DNA of 64,000 nt, from positions 4,031 to 68,030 of the forward strand of contig JAZULL010000059.1 of assembly GCA_045603085.1 (NCBI GenBank). Direction: 5' to 3'. Below, piece after piece: positions 8,625 to 18,016 of this stretch. Both the position numbers and the translations under genes were made by a program. The stretch comes from SVQP01 sp045603085 (GTDB lineage: Bacteria; Bacillota; Clostridia; Oscillospirales; CAG-272). Each line of letters starts with the position of its first letter. Within the stretch, counting starts at the first letter, position 1. Below the pieces are notes generated by a model. That model saw only the letters and a program-made list of their open reading frames with translations. It was not told where the DNA came from and did no database searches.

Positions 8625-8740
8625 AATATATCCGTCTCCTATTGTATATTTGGATGATATCCGTTCATAGTCTGCGCAGTTTTGCGGGTTTTATGCCAAA
8701 ATATTTGCGCGCGGGAACAGATATTTAGAAAATGTACCGA

Positions 8741-8769
8741 TTGACAGCCGATTTAAGCTGTGATATAAT
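8741..8769 (+). promoter_or_regulatory. Perfect sigma-A promoter for the lysyl-tRNA synthetase gene
   Basis: TTGACA (8741-8746), a 17-nt spacer and TATAAT (8764-8769). Predicted leader of ~50 nt; no T-box-like structure fits in it. Confidence 0.9.
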
Positions 8770-8826
8770 ATAATGGACAAGATATGTAAACTTATCAAAT
8801 TTTTATATATAAAAGGAGATTTGACT

Positions 8827-10890
8827 ATGCATTGGTCAGAAGAACTCGCAAAGAAGATCATCGCGCGCGATCCCGAAAAAGAGGAATATATCTGCGCGGC
8901 CGGCGTTTCTCCCTCCGGCTCTGTGCACATCGGTAATTTCCGCGACCTGGCAACCTCTTATATGGTAGTAAAGGCGCTGGAAAAGCAAGGCAAAAAGGCC
9001 AAGCTTCTGATCTCTTGGGACGATTACGACCGTTGCCGTAAGATCCCCGCCAACGTTCAGGCGGTGGTTGGCAACAGCTATGAAAAATATATCGGCTGTC
9101 CTTACGTGGATATTCCCGACCCCTGGGGCTGCCATGAAAACTACGCCAAGCACTTTGAGGACGAGTTCCTCAAGGGAATTGCGCCCTTTGGCATCAAGCT
9201 GGACTGCCGTTTCCAGGCAGATATGTACCGCTCGGGTGCATATACAGACGCGATTTTGGAGTCGATCCGCCATCGCGGCGAGATCTTTGAGATCTTGGAT
9301 TCCTTCAAGACCAAGGATAAGAGCAAGGGCGAGGATCAGCTCCGCGCCGAGCACGATGCCGAAAAGGCGGCTTACAGTCCCGTCAGCATTTTCTGTGACG
9401 CATGTCATACCGATTTTACCACCATCACTGCTTTCTCCGAGGACGGCACCGAGGCAGATTACACCTGCCGTTGCGGCCACGCGGGCCACTTCAACTTCCT
9501 TGAAAACCACAACTGCAAGCTGGGCTGGAAGGTTGACTGGGCAATGAGATGGCGTCACGAGGGCGTTGACTTTGAGCCCGGCGGAAAGGATCACTCCGCA
9601 CCCACCGGCTCTTACAACAATTCCAAGAAGATCGCCAAGAAGGTCTTTGGCTATGAAGCACCGCTGTATCAGGGCTACGAATTTATCGGTATCAAGGGAC
9701 AGGCGGGCAAGATGTCCTCTTCGTCCGGTATCAATCTGACGCCCGACACCATGCTCAAGCTGTATCAGCCCGAGGTACTGCTCTGGCTGTATGCCAAGAC
9801 CGAGCCGCTCAAGGCCTTTGACGTTTGCTTTGACGACGGTATTCTGCGTCAGTATTTTGAATTTGACAAGATGCTGAACGATTATCGCGAGGGTAAGGCC
9901 AACGATGCGGTTGCATCGGTCATGGAAAAGTGTCTGATCGAGGGTCGCGAGGTCGAAACCGTGCCCATGGGACTTTTGGTTCAGCTGGGCTCGATCGTGG
10001 ACTTCAACGTGCCGCTTCTGGAAACCGTGTTTGAAAAGATCGGCATGCCCTATAAGCACGAGCAGTTTGCCGACAGACTGGAGAGAGCTAAGTTCTGGCT
10101 GGAGCAGTGTGCTCCCGAGCAGGTCAATCGCCTGCGCGCCACCAGAAACTTTGAGGTTTACGAGCAGCTGGACGAAAAGGAAAAGAAGCAGATCGCACTG
10201 CTGCACGACGTCATCGCCAAGGGTGGCTATACGCTGGACGAGCTCAACACCGCTATCTACGATATTCCCAAGCAGGTGTATCCCGAGCTGGCAGACTCCA
10301 AGGAGCTGCGCGGCATTCAGGGCAACTTCTTCAAGACGGTCTATAAGCTGCTGATCGACAAGGAGCAGGGCCCCCGTCTGTATCTGTTCCTGTACGCAAT
10401 CGATGCGGACAAGTACGTCGGCCTTCTGGACTTCTCCTATCCCAAAACCGAGGCGGAGATCGCGGCCGAGCAGGCTTGCGAGGTATGCGAGCAGCCCGCC
10501 GAGGAGCAGGCAACCGCGCCCGAGGCTCCCAGAGGCGAGGCGGATCCCGTACAGCCCGTCAAGGAGCAGGTGACTATTGAGGACTTTGACAAGATCGACC
10601 TGCGCGTTTGCAAGATTCTCAAGGCAGAGACGCTGCGCAAGTCCAACGCCTGCCTCAAGCTGACGCTGGACGACGGCATCGGCCAGAGAGTGATCATGTC
10701 CTCGATCAAGGCAGAGTACACCCCCGAGTCCTTGATCGGTAAGAAGATCATTGTCATTGCGAACCTCAAGCCCAACAGAATTTGCAATATCAATTCTCAG
10801 GGCATGCTGCTGGCGGCCACCAACAACGCCTGCGGATGCAAGGTTATCTTTGTGGATGACAGCGTTCCCACCGGCACGCAGATTCATTAA
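8827..10890 (+). CDS. lysS: Class I lysyl-tRNA synthetase with C-terminal tRNA-binding domain
   Basis: 687 residues from ATG 8827 (AAAGGAG 9 nt upstream). Charges tRNA-Lys with lysine in the cytoplasm. Class I signatures: HIGN at H34-N37 in the Rossmann fold and KMSSSS at K295-S300. A Cys-rich insertion (CDAC...CRCGH, ~194-220) fits a zinc site. The core runs to ~residue 540. After an Ala/Glu/Pro-rich linker (~545-578), residues ~582-687 are a complete Trbp111/CsaA-type tRNA-binding OB-fold (FDKIDLRVCKIL, IVIANLKPNR, GMLLAA), the module usually found on bacterial MetRS or PheRS. That fusion is unusual for class I LysRS. Monocistronic, with its own promoter and terminator. Its symbol follows the function, since class I enzymes are not homologous to classical LysS. 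Confidence 0.92.
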   Translation: MHWSEELAKKIIARDPEKEEYICAAGVSPSGSVHIGNFRDLATSYMVVKALEKQGKKAKLLISWDDYDRCRKIPANVQAVVGNSYEKYIGCPYVDIPDPWGCHENYAKHFEDEFLKGIAPFGIKLDCRFQADMYRSGAYTDAILESIRHRGEIFEILDSFKTKDKSKGEDQLRAEHDAEKAAYSPVSIFCDACHTDFTTITAFSEDGTEADYTCRCGHAGHFNFLENHNCKLGWKVDWAMRWRHEGVDFEPGGKDHSAPTGSYNNSKKIAKKVFGYEAPLYQGYEFIGIKGQAGKMSSSSGINLTPDTMLKLYQPEVLLWLYAKTEPLKAFDVCFDDGILRQYFEFDKMLNDYREGKANDAVASVMEKCLIEGREVETVPMGLLVQLGSIVDFNVPLLETVFEKIGMPYKHEQFADRLERAKFWLEQCAPEQVNRLRATRNFEVYEQLDEKEKKQIALLHDVIAKGGYTLDELNTAIYDIPKQVYPELADSKELRGIQGNFFKTVYKLLIDKEQGPRLYLFLYAIDADKYVGLLDFSYPKTEAEIAAEQACEVCEQPAEEQATAPEAPRGEADPVQPVKEQVTIEDFDKIDLRVCKILKAETLRKSNACLKLTLDDGIGQRVIMSSIKAEYTPESLIGKKIIVIANLKPNRICNINSQGMLLAATNNACGCKVIFVDDSVPTGTQIH

Positions 10891-10907
10891 TTTGATATAT
10901 TCAAACC

Positions 10908-10937
10908 AAAAGACCAAGCCGCACGGCTTGGTCTTTT
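10908..10937 (+). terminator. Terminator of the lysyl-tRNA synthetase gene
   Basis: A 13-bp stem (AAAAGACCAAGCC / GGCTTGGTCTTTT) with a GCAC loop, ending in a T-run. Confidence 0.9.
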
Positions 10938-10966
10938 TGTTTTCGTCTATAAAAACCGTCAATTCA

Positions 10967-10995
10967 TTGACAAAGTCGAAACAATCCGATATAAT
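10967..10995 (+). promoter_or_regulatory. Perfect sigma-A promoter for the ABC exporter operon
   Basis: TTGACA (10967-10972), a 17-nt spacer and TATAAT (10990-10995), ~37 nt upstream of the start. Confidence 0.9.
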
Positions 10996-11031
10996 AGATA
11001 TAATGTTTATTTTTGAAAGGAGCGGGACTCT

Positions 11032-12762
11032 TTGAAACTTGTCTTTAAATACCTCAAACCGTTCTGGATCTCTCTCCTGATCGGTTTTTGCATCAAGGTC
11101 GCGGGCACGGTGTCCGAGCTGGCATTGCCGTACATTTTGTCGTATATGCTCGACGAGGTGGTTCCCGAGTATGCAAAGGATACCAACCTTACCCCCATTT
11201 TTATATGGGGCGGGATCATGCTGGTGTGTGCGGTGCTGGCGCTGGTGCTCAACATCGTGGCCAACCGTATGGCGGCGCGCGTGGCGCGCAATGCCGCGCA
11301 GGCCCTTCGACACGATCTGTTTGCCAAGACCATGCATCTGAGTGCGGTACAGACCGATAAAATCGGCATTCCCGAGCTGGAGACCAGACTGACCTCGGAT
11401 ACCTACAACATTCATCATTTTCTGGGCATGATCCAGCGTATCGGCGTACGCGCGCCCATATTGCTGATCGGCGGCATTGCCGTGTCCTATTTCCTTGACT
11501 GGCGACTGGCTACCGTCATGATCGCGCTGCTGCCCTTTATCGGCGTTGCGGTGTTTACCATCTCGCGCAAGGGTGTGCCGCTTTATTCGGCAAGCCAGCA
11601 GGCGGGTGACGATATGGTGCGCGTGGTGCGCGAGGATATCGGCGGCATCCGCGTCATCAAGGCACTTTCCAAAAAGGAATATGAAAGAGCGAGATTTGAC
11701 GGCGTTAACCGCGCGCTGGTCAAAAACGAAAAACGCGCCTCGCTGACCATGGCGCTGACCAATCCGCTGATCACCATCCTGCTCAACGTCGGCCTTGTGT
11801 CGGTCGTGCTGGTGGGCGCATACTTGGTCAACGTGGATCTGAGTAAGCCGGGCAGAATCATTGCATTCATTCAGTATTTCACGCTGATCTCCAATGCCAT
11901 GATCGTCATCAACCGTATCTTTATCATGACCACAAAATGTCTGGCCTCGGCCGGCAGAATCGGGCAGGTCATGTCCGCGCCCGAGGAGCTGGGAGCAGAA
12001 CAGGGACATCTCCCCCTGCCCACAAGCGATCATATCGTGTTCGATCACGTCAGCTTTTCCTACGTGGGCGAGCAAAACGACCTGGAGGACGTTTGCTTCT
12101 CGTTGCCGCGCGGTGCAACGCTGGGCATCATCGGTGCAACGGGCAGCGGTAAGAGCACGCTGCTTCGGCTGCTGCTTCGCAATTACGATGCCGACAAGGG
12201 CAACGTCTATATCGGCGGCAAAAACGTGCGATCCATGACGCACGACGAGCTGTGCTCGCATTTCGGCACGGCCATGCAGAACGATTTTCTGTATGCCGAC
12301 ACGGTGCGTGAAAATATCTGCTTTGGCAGAGAAATCGCGGATGAGGATCTTGCAACTGCCGTACGCGTGGCGCAGGCCGAGGAGTTTATCTCGGCATTCC
12401 CCGAGGGGTACGAGCATCTTCTGACAAGCAAGGGCACAAATATCTCGGGCGGCCAGAAGCAAAGGCTGCTGATCGCAAGAGCACTTGCGGGCAAGCCCGA
12501 TATCCTGATCCTTGACGATGCGTCCTCGGCGCTCGACTATAAGACCGATGCCGCATTGCGCCAAGCTCTGCGTATGCATTTTGACGGCACTACCACGGTC
12601 GTGGTGGCACAGCGCGTCAGCTCTGTCATGCATGCCGACCTGATTTTGGTGCTGGATGAGGGCAGAGTGATCGGCAAGGGCACGCACGAGCAGCTGCTCA
12701 AGAGCTGTACCGTCTATCGCGAGATCCGCGATTCACAGATGGGAGGTGCTCTGCTTGACTAA
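11032..12762 (+). CDS. ABC exporter half-transporter, subunit A (degenerate ATPase site)
   Basis: 576 residues from TTG 11032; AAAGGAG lies 9 nt upstream and no better start exists. A six-span exporter membrane domain (~1-310) precedes a nucleotide-binding domain (~335-576): Walker A GATGSGKST, signature ISGGQKQR, Walker B ILILDDASSALD, switch His replaced (VVVAQRVSS). The residue after Walker B is Asp instead of the catalytic Glu, and the H-loop histidine is absent. Both mark the degenerate half of a heterodimeric exporter of the BmrC/BmrD or TM287/288 type. It overlaps the partner gene, so the two are translationally coupled. Substrate not predictable; drug, lipid or peptide export are the family options. 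Confidence 0.88.
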   Translation: MKLVFKYLKPFWISLLIGFCIKVAGTVSELALPYILSYMLDEVVPEYAKDTNLTPIFIWGGIMLVCAVLALVLNIVANRMAARVARNAAQALRHDLFAKTMHLSAVQTDKIGIPELETRLTSDTYNIHHFLGMIQRIGVRAPILLIGGIAVSYFLDWRLATVMIALLPFIGVAVFTISRKGVPLYSASQQAGDDMVRVVREDIGGIRVIKALSKKEYERARFDGVNRALVKNEKRASLTMALTNPLITILLNVGLVSVVLVGAYLVNVDLSKPGRIIAFIQYFTLISNAMIVINRIFIMTTKCLASAGRIGQVMSAPEELGAEQGHLPLPTSDHIVFDHVSFSYVGEQNDLEDVCFSLPRGATLGIIGATGSGKSTLLRLLLRNYDADKGNVYIGGKNVRSMTHDELCSHFGTAMQNDFLYADTVRENICFGREIADEDLATAVRVAQAEEFISAFPEGYEHLLTSKGTNISGGQKQRLLIARALAGKPDILILDDASSALDYKTDAALRQALRMHFDGTTTVVVAQRVSSVMHADLILVLDEGRVIGKGTHEQLLKSCTVYREIRDSQMGGALLD

Positions 12763-14560
12763 CAAACAACAAGTACAAAAGACTCCCATGACGGCAAAGC
12801 AACGCGCACGCGTGCTGCTTCGTATCTGTCGTTATCTGTTCCGTTATCCGGGACTTGTCATTCTTGCATTTTTCTTGATGATCTCGGCCAACGTGCTGGC
12901 CTTGGCGGGCCCCAAGCTTTCGGGTCTTGCCATCGACGCCATCGTCGGGCCTGGGCAGGTGGATTTTGAGCGCGTGCTGCTGTTCTGCTCGCTCCTGGTC
13001 GTGTTTTACGTGGCCTCGGGTCTGCTTTCCTATATTTTGTCCATCGTTATGGTCAATCTCAGCCAGCGCATCACCTATACCATGCGAAAAGAGGTCTTTG
13101 ACCATCTGACCGACCTGCCCGTCGGGTTCTTTGACACCCACCAGACGGGTGAGATCGTCAGCCGTCTTTCTTACGATATCGACACGCTCAACGCCTCGCT
13201 TTCCAACGACGTGCTGGCGATATGCGCCAACAGCATCACCGTGGTCGGTTCGCTGGTCATGATGCTGACCATCTCGCCCGTGCTGATCTGCGTGTTTGCC
13301 ATCACCGTACCCGTTTCGCTGATCTTTACCAAGTATAAATCCACCCACATCCGTCCCCTGTTCCGCCGCCGCTCCGCCAAGCTTGGCGAGCTCAACGGCT
13401 TTGCCGAGGAAATGCTGTCGGGTCAGAAGACCATTCGCACCTACGGCAAGGAGCAGGTGATCACCGATCGCTTCGATGTACGCAACGCCGAGGCCTGCGG
13501 TGCGTATTATAAGGCGGATTATCACGGCTCTGTCATTGGCCCTACGGTCAATTTCATCAGCAATCTGTCCATCGCGCTGATCACCATTCTTGGCAGCGTG
13601 TTCTATATGTTCTCGCTGGGCGGCGCGGTCACCAACCCCTTGTTTGTCATCGGCCTTGGTGACGTGGGCTCGTTTGTGCAGTACGCGAGAAAATTTGCGG
13701 GCCCCATCAATGAGTTTGCCAATATCTTCAGCGAGCTGCAGTCTGCTCTCTCGGCCGCCGAGCGCGTGTTCGGCGTGATCGACCAAGCCCCCGAGCCTGC
13801 GGACAAGCCGGATGCCGTGGTGCTGGACGCCAAGGGTCAGGTAACGCTGGACAAGGTGGAATTCGGGTACGTGCCCGAAAAGCAGATCTTGCACGGACTG
13901 TCTGTCAAGGTCGAGCCGGGACAGACGGTAGCCATCGTCGGCCCGACGGGCGCGGGCAAGACCACCATTATCAATCTGCTCATGCGCTTTTACGATATCG
14001 ACGCAGGTGCGATCACCTTTGACGGCACCGACATCCGCGACGCCACGCGAGACAGCCTGCGCAAGTCCTTTACCATGGTTTTGCAGGACACGTGGCTGTT
14101 TGGCGGCAGCATCCGTGACAATATTGCCTACGGTCGCGAGGACGCCACTGACGATCAGGTCATCGAGGCCGCCAAAAAGGCCAAGATCCATCACTTCATC
14201 ATGTCTTTGCCGCAAGGCTATCAGACGCAATTGGCTGATGGCGGTGTCAATCTGTCCAAGGGACAGCGACAGCTGATCACGATTGCGCGCGCTATGCTGT
14301 CGGATGCGCCCATGCTGATCCTGGACGAGGCAACGAGCAACGTTGACAGCCGCACCGAGCATCAGATCAACGATGCCATGATGGCGCTGATGCGGGGCAA
14401 GACCTGCTTTGTTATTGCACACAGACTTTCCACGGTTCAGCATGCCGACAATATTTTAGTGCTCAAGGACGGCAATATCATTGAGCACGGCACGCACGAG
14501 CAGCTGCTTGCCGCCAAGGGCTTTTACGCCTCACTGTACGGCGCGCAGTTTGTCAATTGA
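12755..14560 (+). CDS. ABC exporter half-transporter, subunit B (catalytic)
   Basis: 601 residues from TTG 12755, overlapping the upstream stop by 8 nt. GGGAGGTG at 12741-12748 is spaced correctly for this TTG, and the GTG inside that site cannot serve. An exporter membrane domain (~20-320) is followed by an ATPase domain (~350-601): Walker A GPTGAGKTT, Walker B MLILDEATSNVD with the catalytic Glu, H-loop AHRLST, and a signature read as LSKGQRQ, with Lys for the first Gly. Intact Walker B and H-loop plus an altered signature are what the partner of a degenerate subunit should have: together they form one full and one dead ATP site. Inner-membrane efflux pump; substrate unknown. Confidence 0.9.
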   Translation: MTNKQQVQKTPMTAKQRARVLLRICRYLFRYPGLVILAFFLMISANVLALAGPKLSGLAIDAIVGPGQVDFERVLLFCSLLVVFYVASGLLSYILSIVMVNLSQRITYTMRKEVFDHLTDLPVGFFDTHQTGEIVSRLSYDIDTLNASLSNDVLAICANSITVVGSLVMMLTISPVLICVFAITVPVSLIFTKYKSTHIRPLFRRRSAKLGELNGFAEEMLSGQKTIRTYGKEQVITDRFDVRNAEACGAYYKADYHGSVIGPTVNFISNLSIALITILGSVFYMFSLGGAVTNPLFVIGLGDVGSFVQYARKFAGPINEFANIFSELQSALSAAERVFGVIDQAPEPADKPDAVVLDAKGQVTLDKVEFGYVPEKQILHGLSVKVEPGQTVAIVGPTGAGKTTIINLLMRFYDIDAGAITFDGTDIRDATRDSLRKSFTMVLQDTWLFGGSIRDNIAYGREDATDDQVIEAAKKAKIHHFIMSLPQGYQTQLADGGVNLSKGQRQLITIARAMLSDAPMLILDEATSNVDSRTEHQINDAMMALMRGKTCFVIAHRLSTVQHADNILVLKDGNIIEHGTHEQLLAAKGFYASLYGAQFVN

Positions 14561-14577
14561 TTTTTTACAAAAATCGG

Positions 14578-14606
14578 TTGCAATTGTCCTGCAAATATGG
14601 TATTAT
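14578..14606 (+). promoter_or_regulatory. Promoter for the DPY lipoprotein/GH123 pair
   Basis: TTGCAA (14578-14583), a 17-nt spacer and TATTAT (14601-14606), 33 nt upstream of the start at 14639. Confidence 0.65.
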
Positions 14607-14638
14607 TGTAATACAACAAAAATGACGAGGTGACAGAC

Positions 14639-15367
14639 ATGAAAAAGCTGATAGTATTGTTCGCGCTTCTTCTTGTAATCCCGCTGTGTCTGAGTGCATG
14701 TGATACACAAAAGGGAGACGATCCTGCCGATACCACCGAGCAGATCACTCCTGAAGTGACCACTCCCGAACAAACCACCCCTGAACAAACCACTCCCGAA
14801 CAAACCACTCCCGAAGAGACCACCGAGGAGCAGACCGACATGCCCGAGGCTCCGATTGAGGAGATCAAGGCCAAGGCTGTGGCATTTCTGGATGCCGCCG
14901 CTATGAAGGAGGCTGCCGATAATCCCCAGCAGGACTGGAGTGATTTTGGCGGTCTGACCGATAACCCCGACGGCAGCGTGACCGCGCTGTTCAGAATGGG
15001 CACAAACGACGTCTGGGATCCCTACTGCTACCTGCTCAAGCAGGATACCACGGTGGGCGATATCATGGTCATCAAGTATCAGATCAAGTATGATTTCCGT
15101 GTCAAGCTGTATCTGGGCTCCGAGGGCAATGCCGCCACGGGTGCAGGTGACATGTTTATGACCGAATTTTTCGCCACAGAGGGTGACGAATGGGGATATC
15201 TGGTGGTCAATATGGCAGAAGAGGTGCCCAGCTATGATAAGGATGCCGCTGCACTGGGATATCTGCGCCTGGGCCTTGACATGGCAGAGAGCGGTGATAC
15301 CGTGACCATCATGTATATCGCATTTTTTAACACCATGGATGAGGTCAACGAGCTCATTCCTTACTGA
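14639..15367 (+). CDS. Lipoprotein with a single DPY module
   Basis: 242 residues from ATG 14639 (GAGGTG upstream). Signal peptide with lipobox CLSAC (lipidated Cys ~21). A tandem TPEQT linker (~36-65) leads to one DPY module: DPYCYLL at D127, MVIKYQIK strand, EWGYLVVNMA, LGYLRLGLDMAES and IMYIAFFN. It stands 24 nt before the GH123-like gene, which carries the same module, so the two are almost surely co-transcribed and their products displayed together on the membrane. No catalytic residues seen; a binding partner or accessory glycan-binding lipoprotein is plausible but unproven. Confidence 0.82.
   Translation: MKKLIVLFALLLVIPLCLSACDTQKGDDPADTTEQITPEVTTPEQTTPEQTTPEQTTPEETTEEQTDMPEAPIEEIKAKAVAFLDAAAMKEAADNPQQDWSDFGGLTDNPDGSVTALFRMGTNDVWDPYCYLLKQDTTVGDIMVIKYQIKYDFRVKLYLGSEGNAATGAGDMFMTEFFATEGDEWGYLVVNMAEEVPSYDKDAAALGYLRLGLDMAESGDTVTIMYIAFFNTMDEVNELIPY
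14747..14821 (+). repeat. 15-bp tandem repeat coding a TPEQT linker
   Basis: Five 15-nt units of the form ACTCCCGAACAAACC lie in frame. The middle three differ from each other by one base only, suggesting recent slippage expansion. Confidence 0.9.
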
Positions 15368-15391
15368 TAATCAAAGAAAGAGAGATAAGAC

Positions 15392-17956
15392 ATGAGAAAA
15401 TCATTCCCGATGATCCTGCTGGCCCTGGTGCTGGTAAGCGTGATGCTGGCATGCATTCTGGTGGCTTGCGGCCCCGGTGAACAGCCCGATACGCCTACCA
15501 CCGAGTCTACCACGGAGGATCCCACCACCGAGCCCGACACCACCGAGACCGAGACTGAAACAGAGCCCGGCGACACCTCTACCGAGGAATCCACCACCGA
15601 GCCCGCAGTGCCCGAAATCAACGGTATCGTTGCGGACTTTAACGCCGTCAGCGAATCCGCTTTGAATAAGTGCTTCTCGGGTGAAAACCAGGTTGAAGTG
15701 ACCTACGGTCAGGATGAAGACGGTGAGGTATACGCGGTGCTGACCACCACCGCCGCCAGCTCCGATCCCTTTGTAAATTTTAGCATGACCAAGTTCCAGA
15801 AGGCTGCAGGTATGGACAAGGTGAAGGCAGACGACTATAAGTACGTCATGCTCAAGGTCAGAAGTGTCGGCTGCTCCTCCGGCACGTTTGAGCTGTTCTA
15901 CTGCGCAGGCCAGGTCACGGGTGCAACCGGCGGCATTATGACCACCGCATCCTACGATCTGGAAAACACCGGCTGGCAGTACGTGCTGTTCGATCTTTCG
16001 GCAGTGAATCACTGGACCGGTAACGTCAACGGCTTCCGCTTTGACTACATGACCGGTGCGCAGGCCGCAGGCGAGACTCTGCATATCGCAGAGATCCAGT
16101 TCCTTGAGAGCGACGATGCTTACTATAAGCTGTTTGATATTGGCTGGGACGAGGTCGGCGTGATCGCAGGCGAGCAGGCCAAGACCGAGGCTGAGCAGCT
16201 GCTGGGATCTGTCACTCTTCCCACCACCAAGTTTGATTCTTATACTCCCGAGACCGCAGAGAAGGAAGATGCAAGTCTGAATTTGTGGTTTGACCACCTT
16301 TACAACCGTACCCCTCAGGCTACCAACACTCCGAGCGGCAAGCTGACCTATCAGATCCAGTTGGCCAAGAACGAGATCGAGGGCTGTCAGGTTCTGATCG
16401 GCTCCGAGAACGGCGCAGAGGGTCTGAAGGTGTATATCACCGACTTTACCAACGAGGCCGGTAACACGCTGACCACCCAGCTGTTCTGGGGTTATTACTT
16501 CAACGTAGAGGGCGAGCGCGTGATCGATCCGCTTCCTCCCGTGACCTACACCCCCGACCAGGGCATGCTTGATTGGGTAAACGGCGGCAATGGCGGCGGT
16601 GAGCCCATTACCAATCTGCAGAAGTACGACGGCTTTGATATCAAGGCGGGTGAGAACCAGGCGTTTATCATCAAGGCTACCTCGGGGATTGACAGCGTAC
16701 CCGGCGAATACACCGCAACCCTGACTGTTGTGGATAAGGACGGCAACGAGGTCAAGAAGGTCACCGTATTTGCATACGTGTGGAACTTCGAGTTGCCCGA
16801 GGCAACCTCCTGCAAGACCCTGATGTGCCTGAGCGGCTTTGACGTTTACGTTTCCTATAAGGACTGGGGCGGCGATCTGCGCAACAGCGACGGTAAGAAT
16901 TTGTACAAGGGTTACTACGATTTCCTGCTGGCCAACCGTGTTTGCGCTTACGATCTGCCTTTGGGCGACAATTCTGACGGTAAGTTCTCCGACAGTGAAG
17001 CAATTGAGTATCTGGATAACCCCAGAGTGGTTGCATTCCAGCCTCTTGGCTTTAGCAAGGAGCTGACCGCATCCAACGTTTCCAATGCCTATGCATTCCT
17101 GTCTCAGAAGCAGGAGTGGCTGGATAAGGCTTACTTCTATCCCGTAGACGAGCCGCTGACCGTGGGGCGTCTGGACGATATCAACAATTACGGCAAGCTG
17201 CTGAGTGAGAACTTCCCGGGCTATAAGCTGATCGTTCCCATGCACGTCAACTATAACGTGGGCGGCGGCGACTACTTCTCCTACGTTTCCGAGTACGTCA
17301 ACGTATGGTGTCCCAAGACCTTCTTCTACAACACCTTTGCCGAGTGGTACGGAGACCGTACCCTGACCTACGGTTGCTCCATAGTAACCGAGCAGAAGCT
17401 TGGCTCGTTCAGAGACCGTATGTGGGCTGAGCAAGAGGGCGGCGACGAGGCTTGGTGGTACGTGACCAGAAGACCCAACGATCCCGAGATCACGCTGATC
17501 ATCAACGACGATGCGATCAATGCCCGCACACTGTTCTGGCAGCAGAAGCTGTATAACGTGGACGGCTTCCTGTACTATCTTGTCAACGACTGGACCAACG
17601 GCACCACCAAGTGGTACGTTCCCTCTGCCGACGAGTTCTATTTCGGCATGGACGCGCTGCATGAGATCGAATCCTCTCAGAATATCAACGTGTACGGCAA
17701 CGGTATCCTGCTTTACAGCGGCGTATACTTCGCACAGACCGATCCTGTCGGCTCTCTGCGTCTGGAGTGCGTACGTGACGGTATCGAGGACTACGAGTAC
17801 CTGACCATTCTTGAAGAGAAATACGGTAAGGAAGTTGTAGACGCCATCATCAACGAGTGGACCACCGGCGTTGGTGAATACAGCACCGACACCGAGCAGT
17901 TCAGAGAGTTGCGCGCAAAGCTTGGCGCACTGGCCGAGGCTGCGGCTAACGAATAA
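15392..17956 (+). CDS. GH123/DUF4091-like glycosidase lipoprotein with N-terminal DPY module
   Basis: 854 residues. Lipobox ILVAC (Cys ~29), then a Thr/Glu/Pro linker (~33-75), a DPY module (DPFVNFS at D125, GWQYVLFDLS from 194, NGFRFDYM, HIAEIQFL), a beta domain (~290-460) and a TIM-barrel region ending in DUF4091. Typical features of the latter: YPVDEP with the acid pair D586-E587, VNVWCPKTFF, NVDGFLYYLVNDW and RLECVRDGIEDYEYL. GH123 enzymes use a neighbouring Asp-Glu pair to release N-acetylgalactosamine from glycans; DUF4091 members in general are putative glycosidases. Surface-anchored. Second gene of a two-gene operon and followed by a terminator. Exact substrate unknown. Confidence 0.85.
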   Translation: MRKSFPMILLALVLVSVMLACILVACGPGEQPDTPTTESTTEDPTTEPDTTETETETEPGDTSTEESTTEPAVPEINGIVADFNAVSESALNKCFSGENQVEVTYGQDEDGEVYAVLTTTAASSDPFVNFSMTKFQKAAGMDKVKADDYKYVMLKVRSVGCSSGTFELFYCAGQVTGATGGIMTTASYDLENTGWQYVLFDLSAVNHWTGNVNGFRFDYMTGAQAAGETLHIAEIQFLESDDAYYKLFDIGWDEVGVIAGEQAKTEAEQLLGSVTLPTTKFDSYTPETAEKEDASLNLWFDHLYNRTPQATNTPSGKLTYQIQLAKNEIEGCQVLIGSENGAEGLKVYITDFTNEAGNTLTTQLFWGYYFNVEGERVIDPLPPVTYTPDQGMLDWVNGGNGGGEPITNLQKYDGFDIKAGENQAFIIKATSGIDSVPGEYTATLTVVDKDGNEVKKVTVFAYVWNFELPEATSCKTLMCLSGFDVYVSYKDWGGDLRNSDGKNLYKGYYDFLLANRVCAYDLPLGDNSDGKFSDSEAIEYLDNPRVVAFQPLGFSKELTASNVSNAYAFLSQKQEWLDKAYFYPVDEPLTVGRLDDINNYGKLLSENFPGYKLIVPMHVNYNVGGGDYFSYVSEYVNVWCPKTFFYNTFAEWYGDRTLTYGCSIVTEQKLGSFRDRMWAEQEGGDEAWWYVTRRPNDPEITLIINDDAINARTLFWQQKLYNVDGFLYYLVNDWTNGTTKWYVPSADEFYFGMDALHEIESSQNINVYGNGILLYSGVYFAQTDPVGSLRLECVRDGIEDYEYLTILEEKYGKEVVDAIINEWTTGVGEYSTDTEQFRELRAKLGALAEAAANE

Positions 17957-17970
17957 TTTCAATAAAAATA

Positions 17971-17998
17971 AAGGGCAACCGCGAAAGCGGTTGCTCTT
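17971..17998 (+). terminator. Terminator of the GH123-like gene
   Basis: A 12-bp stem (AAGGGCAACCGC / GCGGTTGCTCTT, one G-T pair) with a GAAA loop and a T-rich tail. Confidence 0.85.
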
Positions 17999-18016
17999 TG
18001 TGTTTTTGGAATGAAT

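Noticed and set aside
8836..12687. Open frame of 1283 codons on the minus strand opposite the lysyl-tRNA synthetase and ABC genes
   Set aside because: It lies antisense to two unmistakable genes, has His/Gln/Gly-rich composition typical of reversed codons, no ribosome site and no recognisable motif.
14747..14821. Regular 15-bp repeats considered as a CRISPR
   Set aside because: In-frame tandem copies without spacers, coding for a TPEQT linker.
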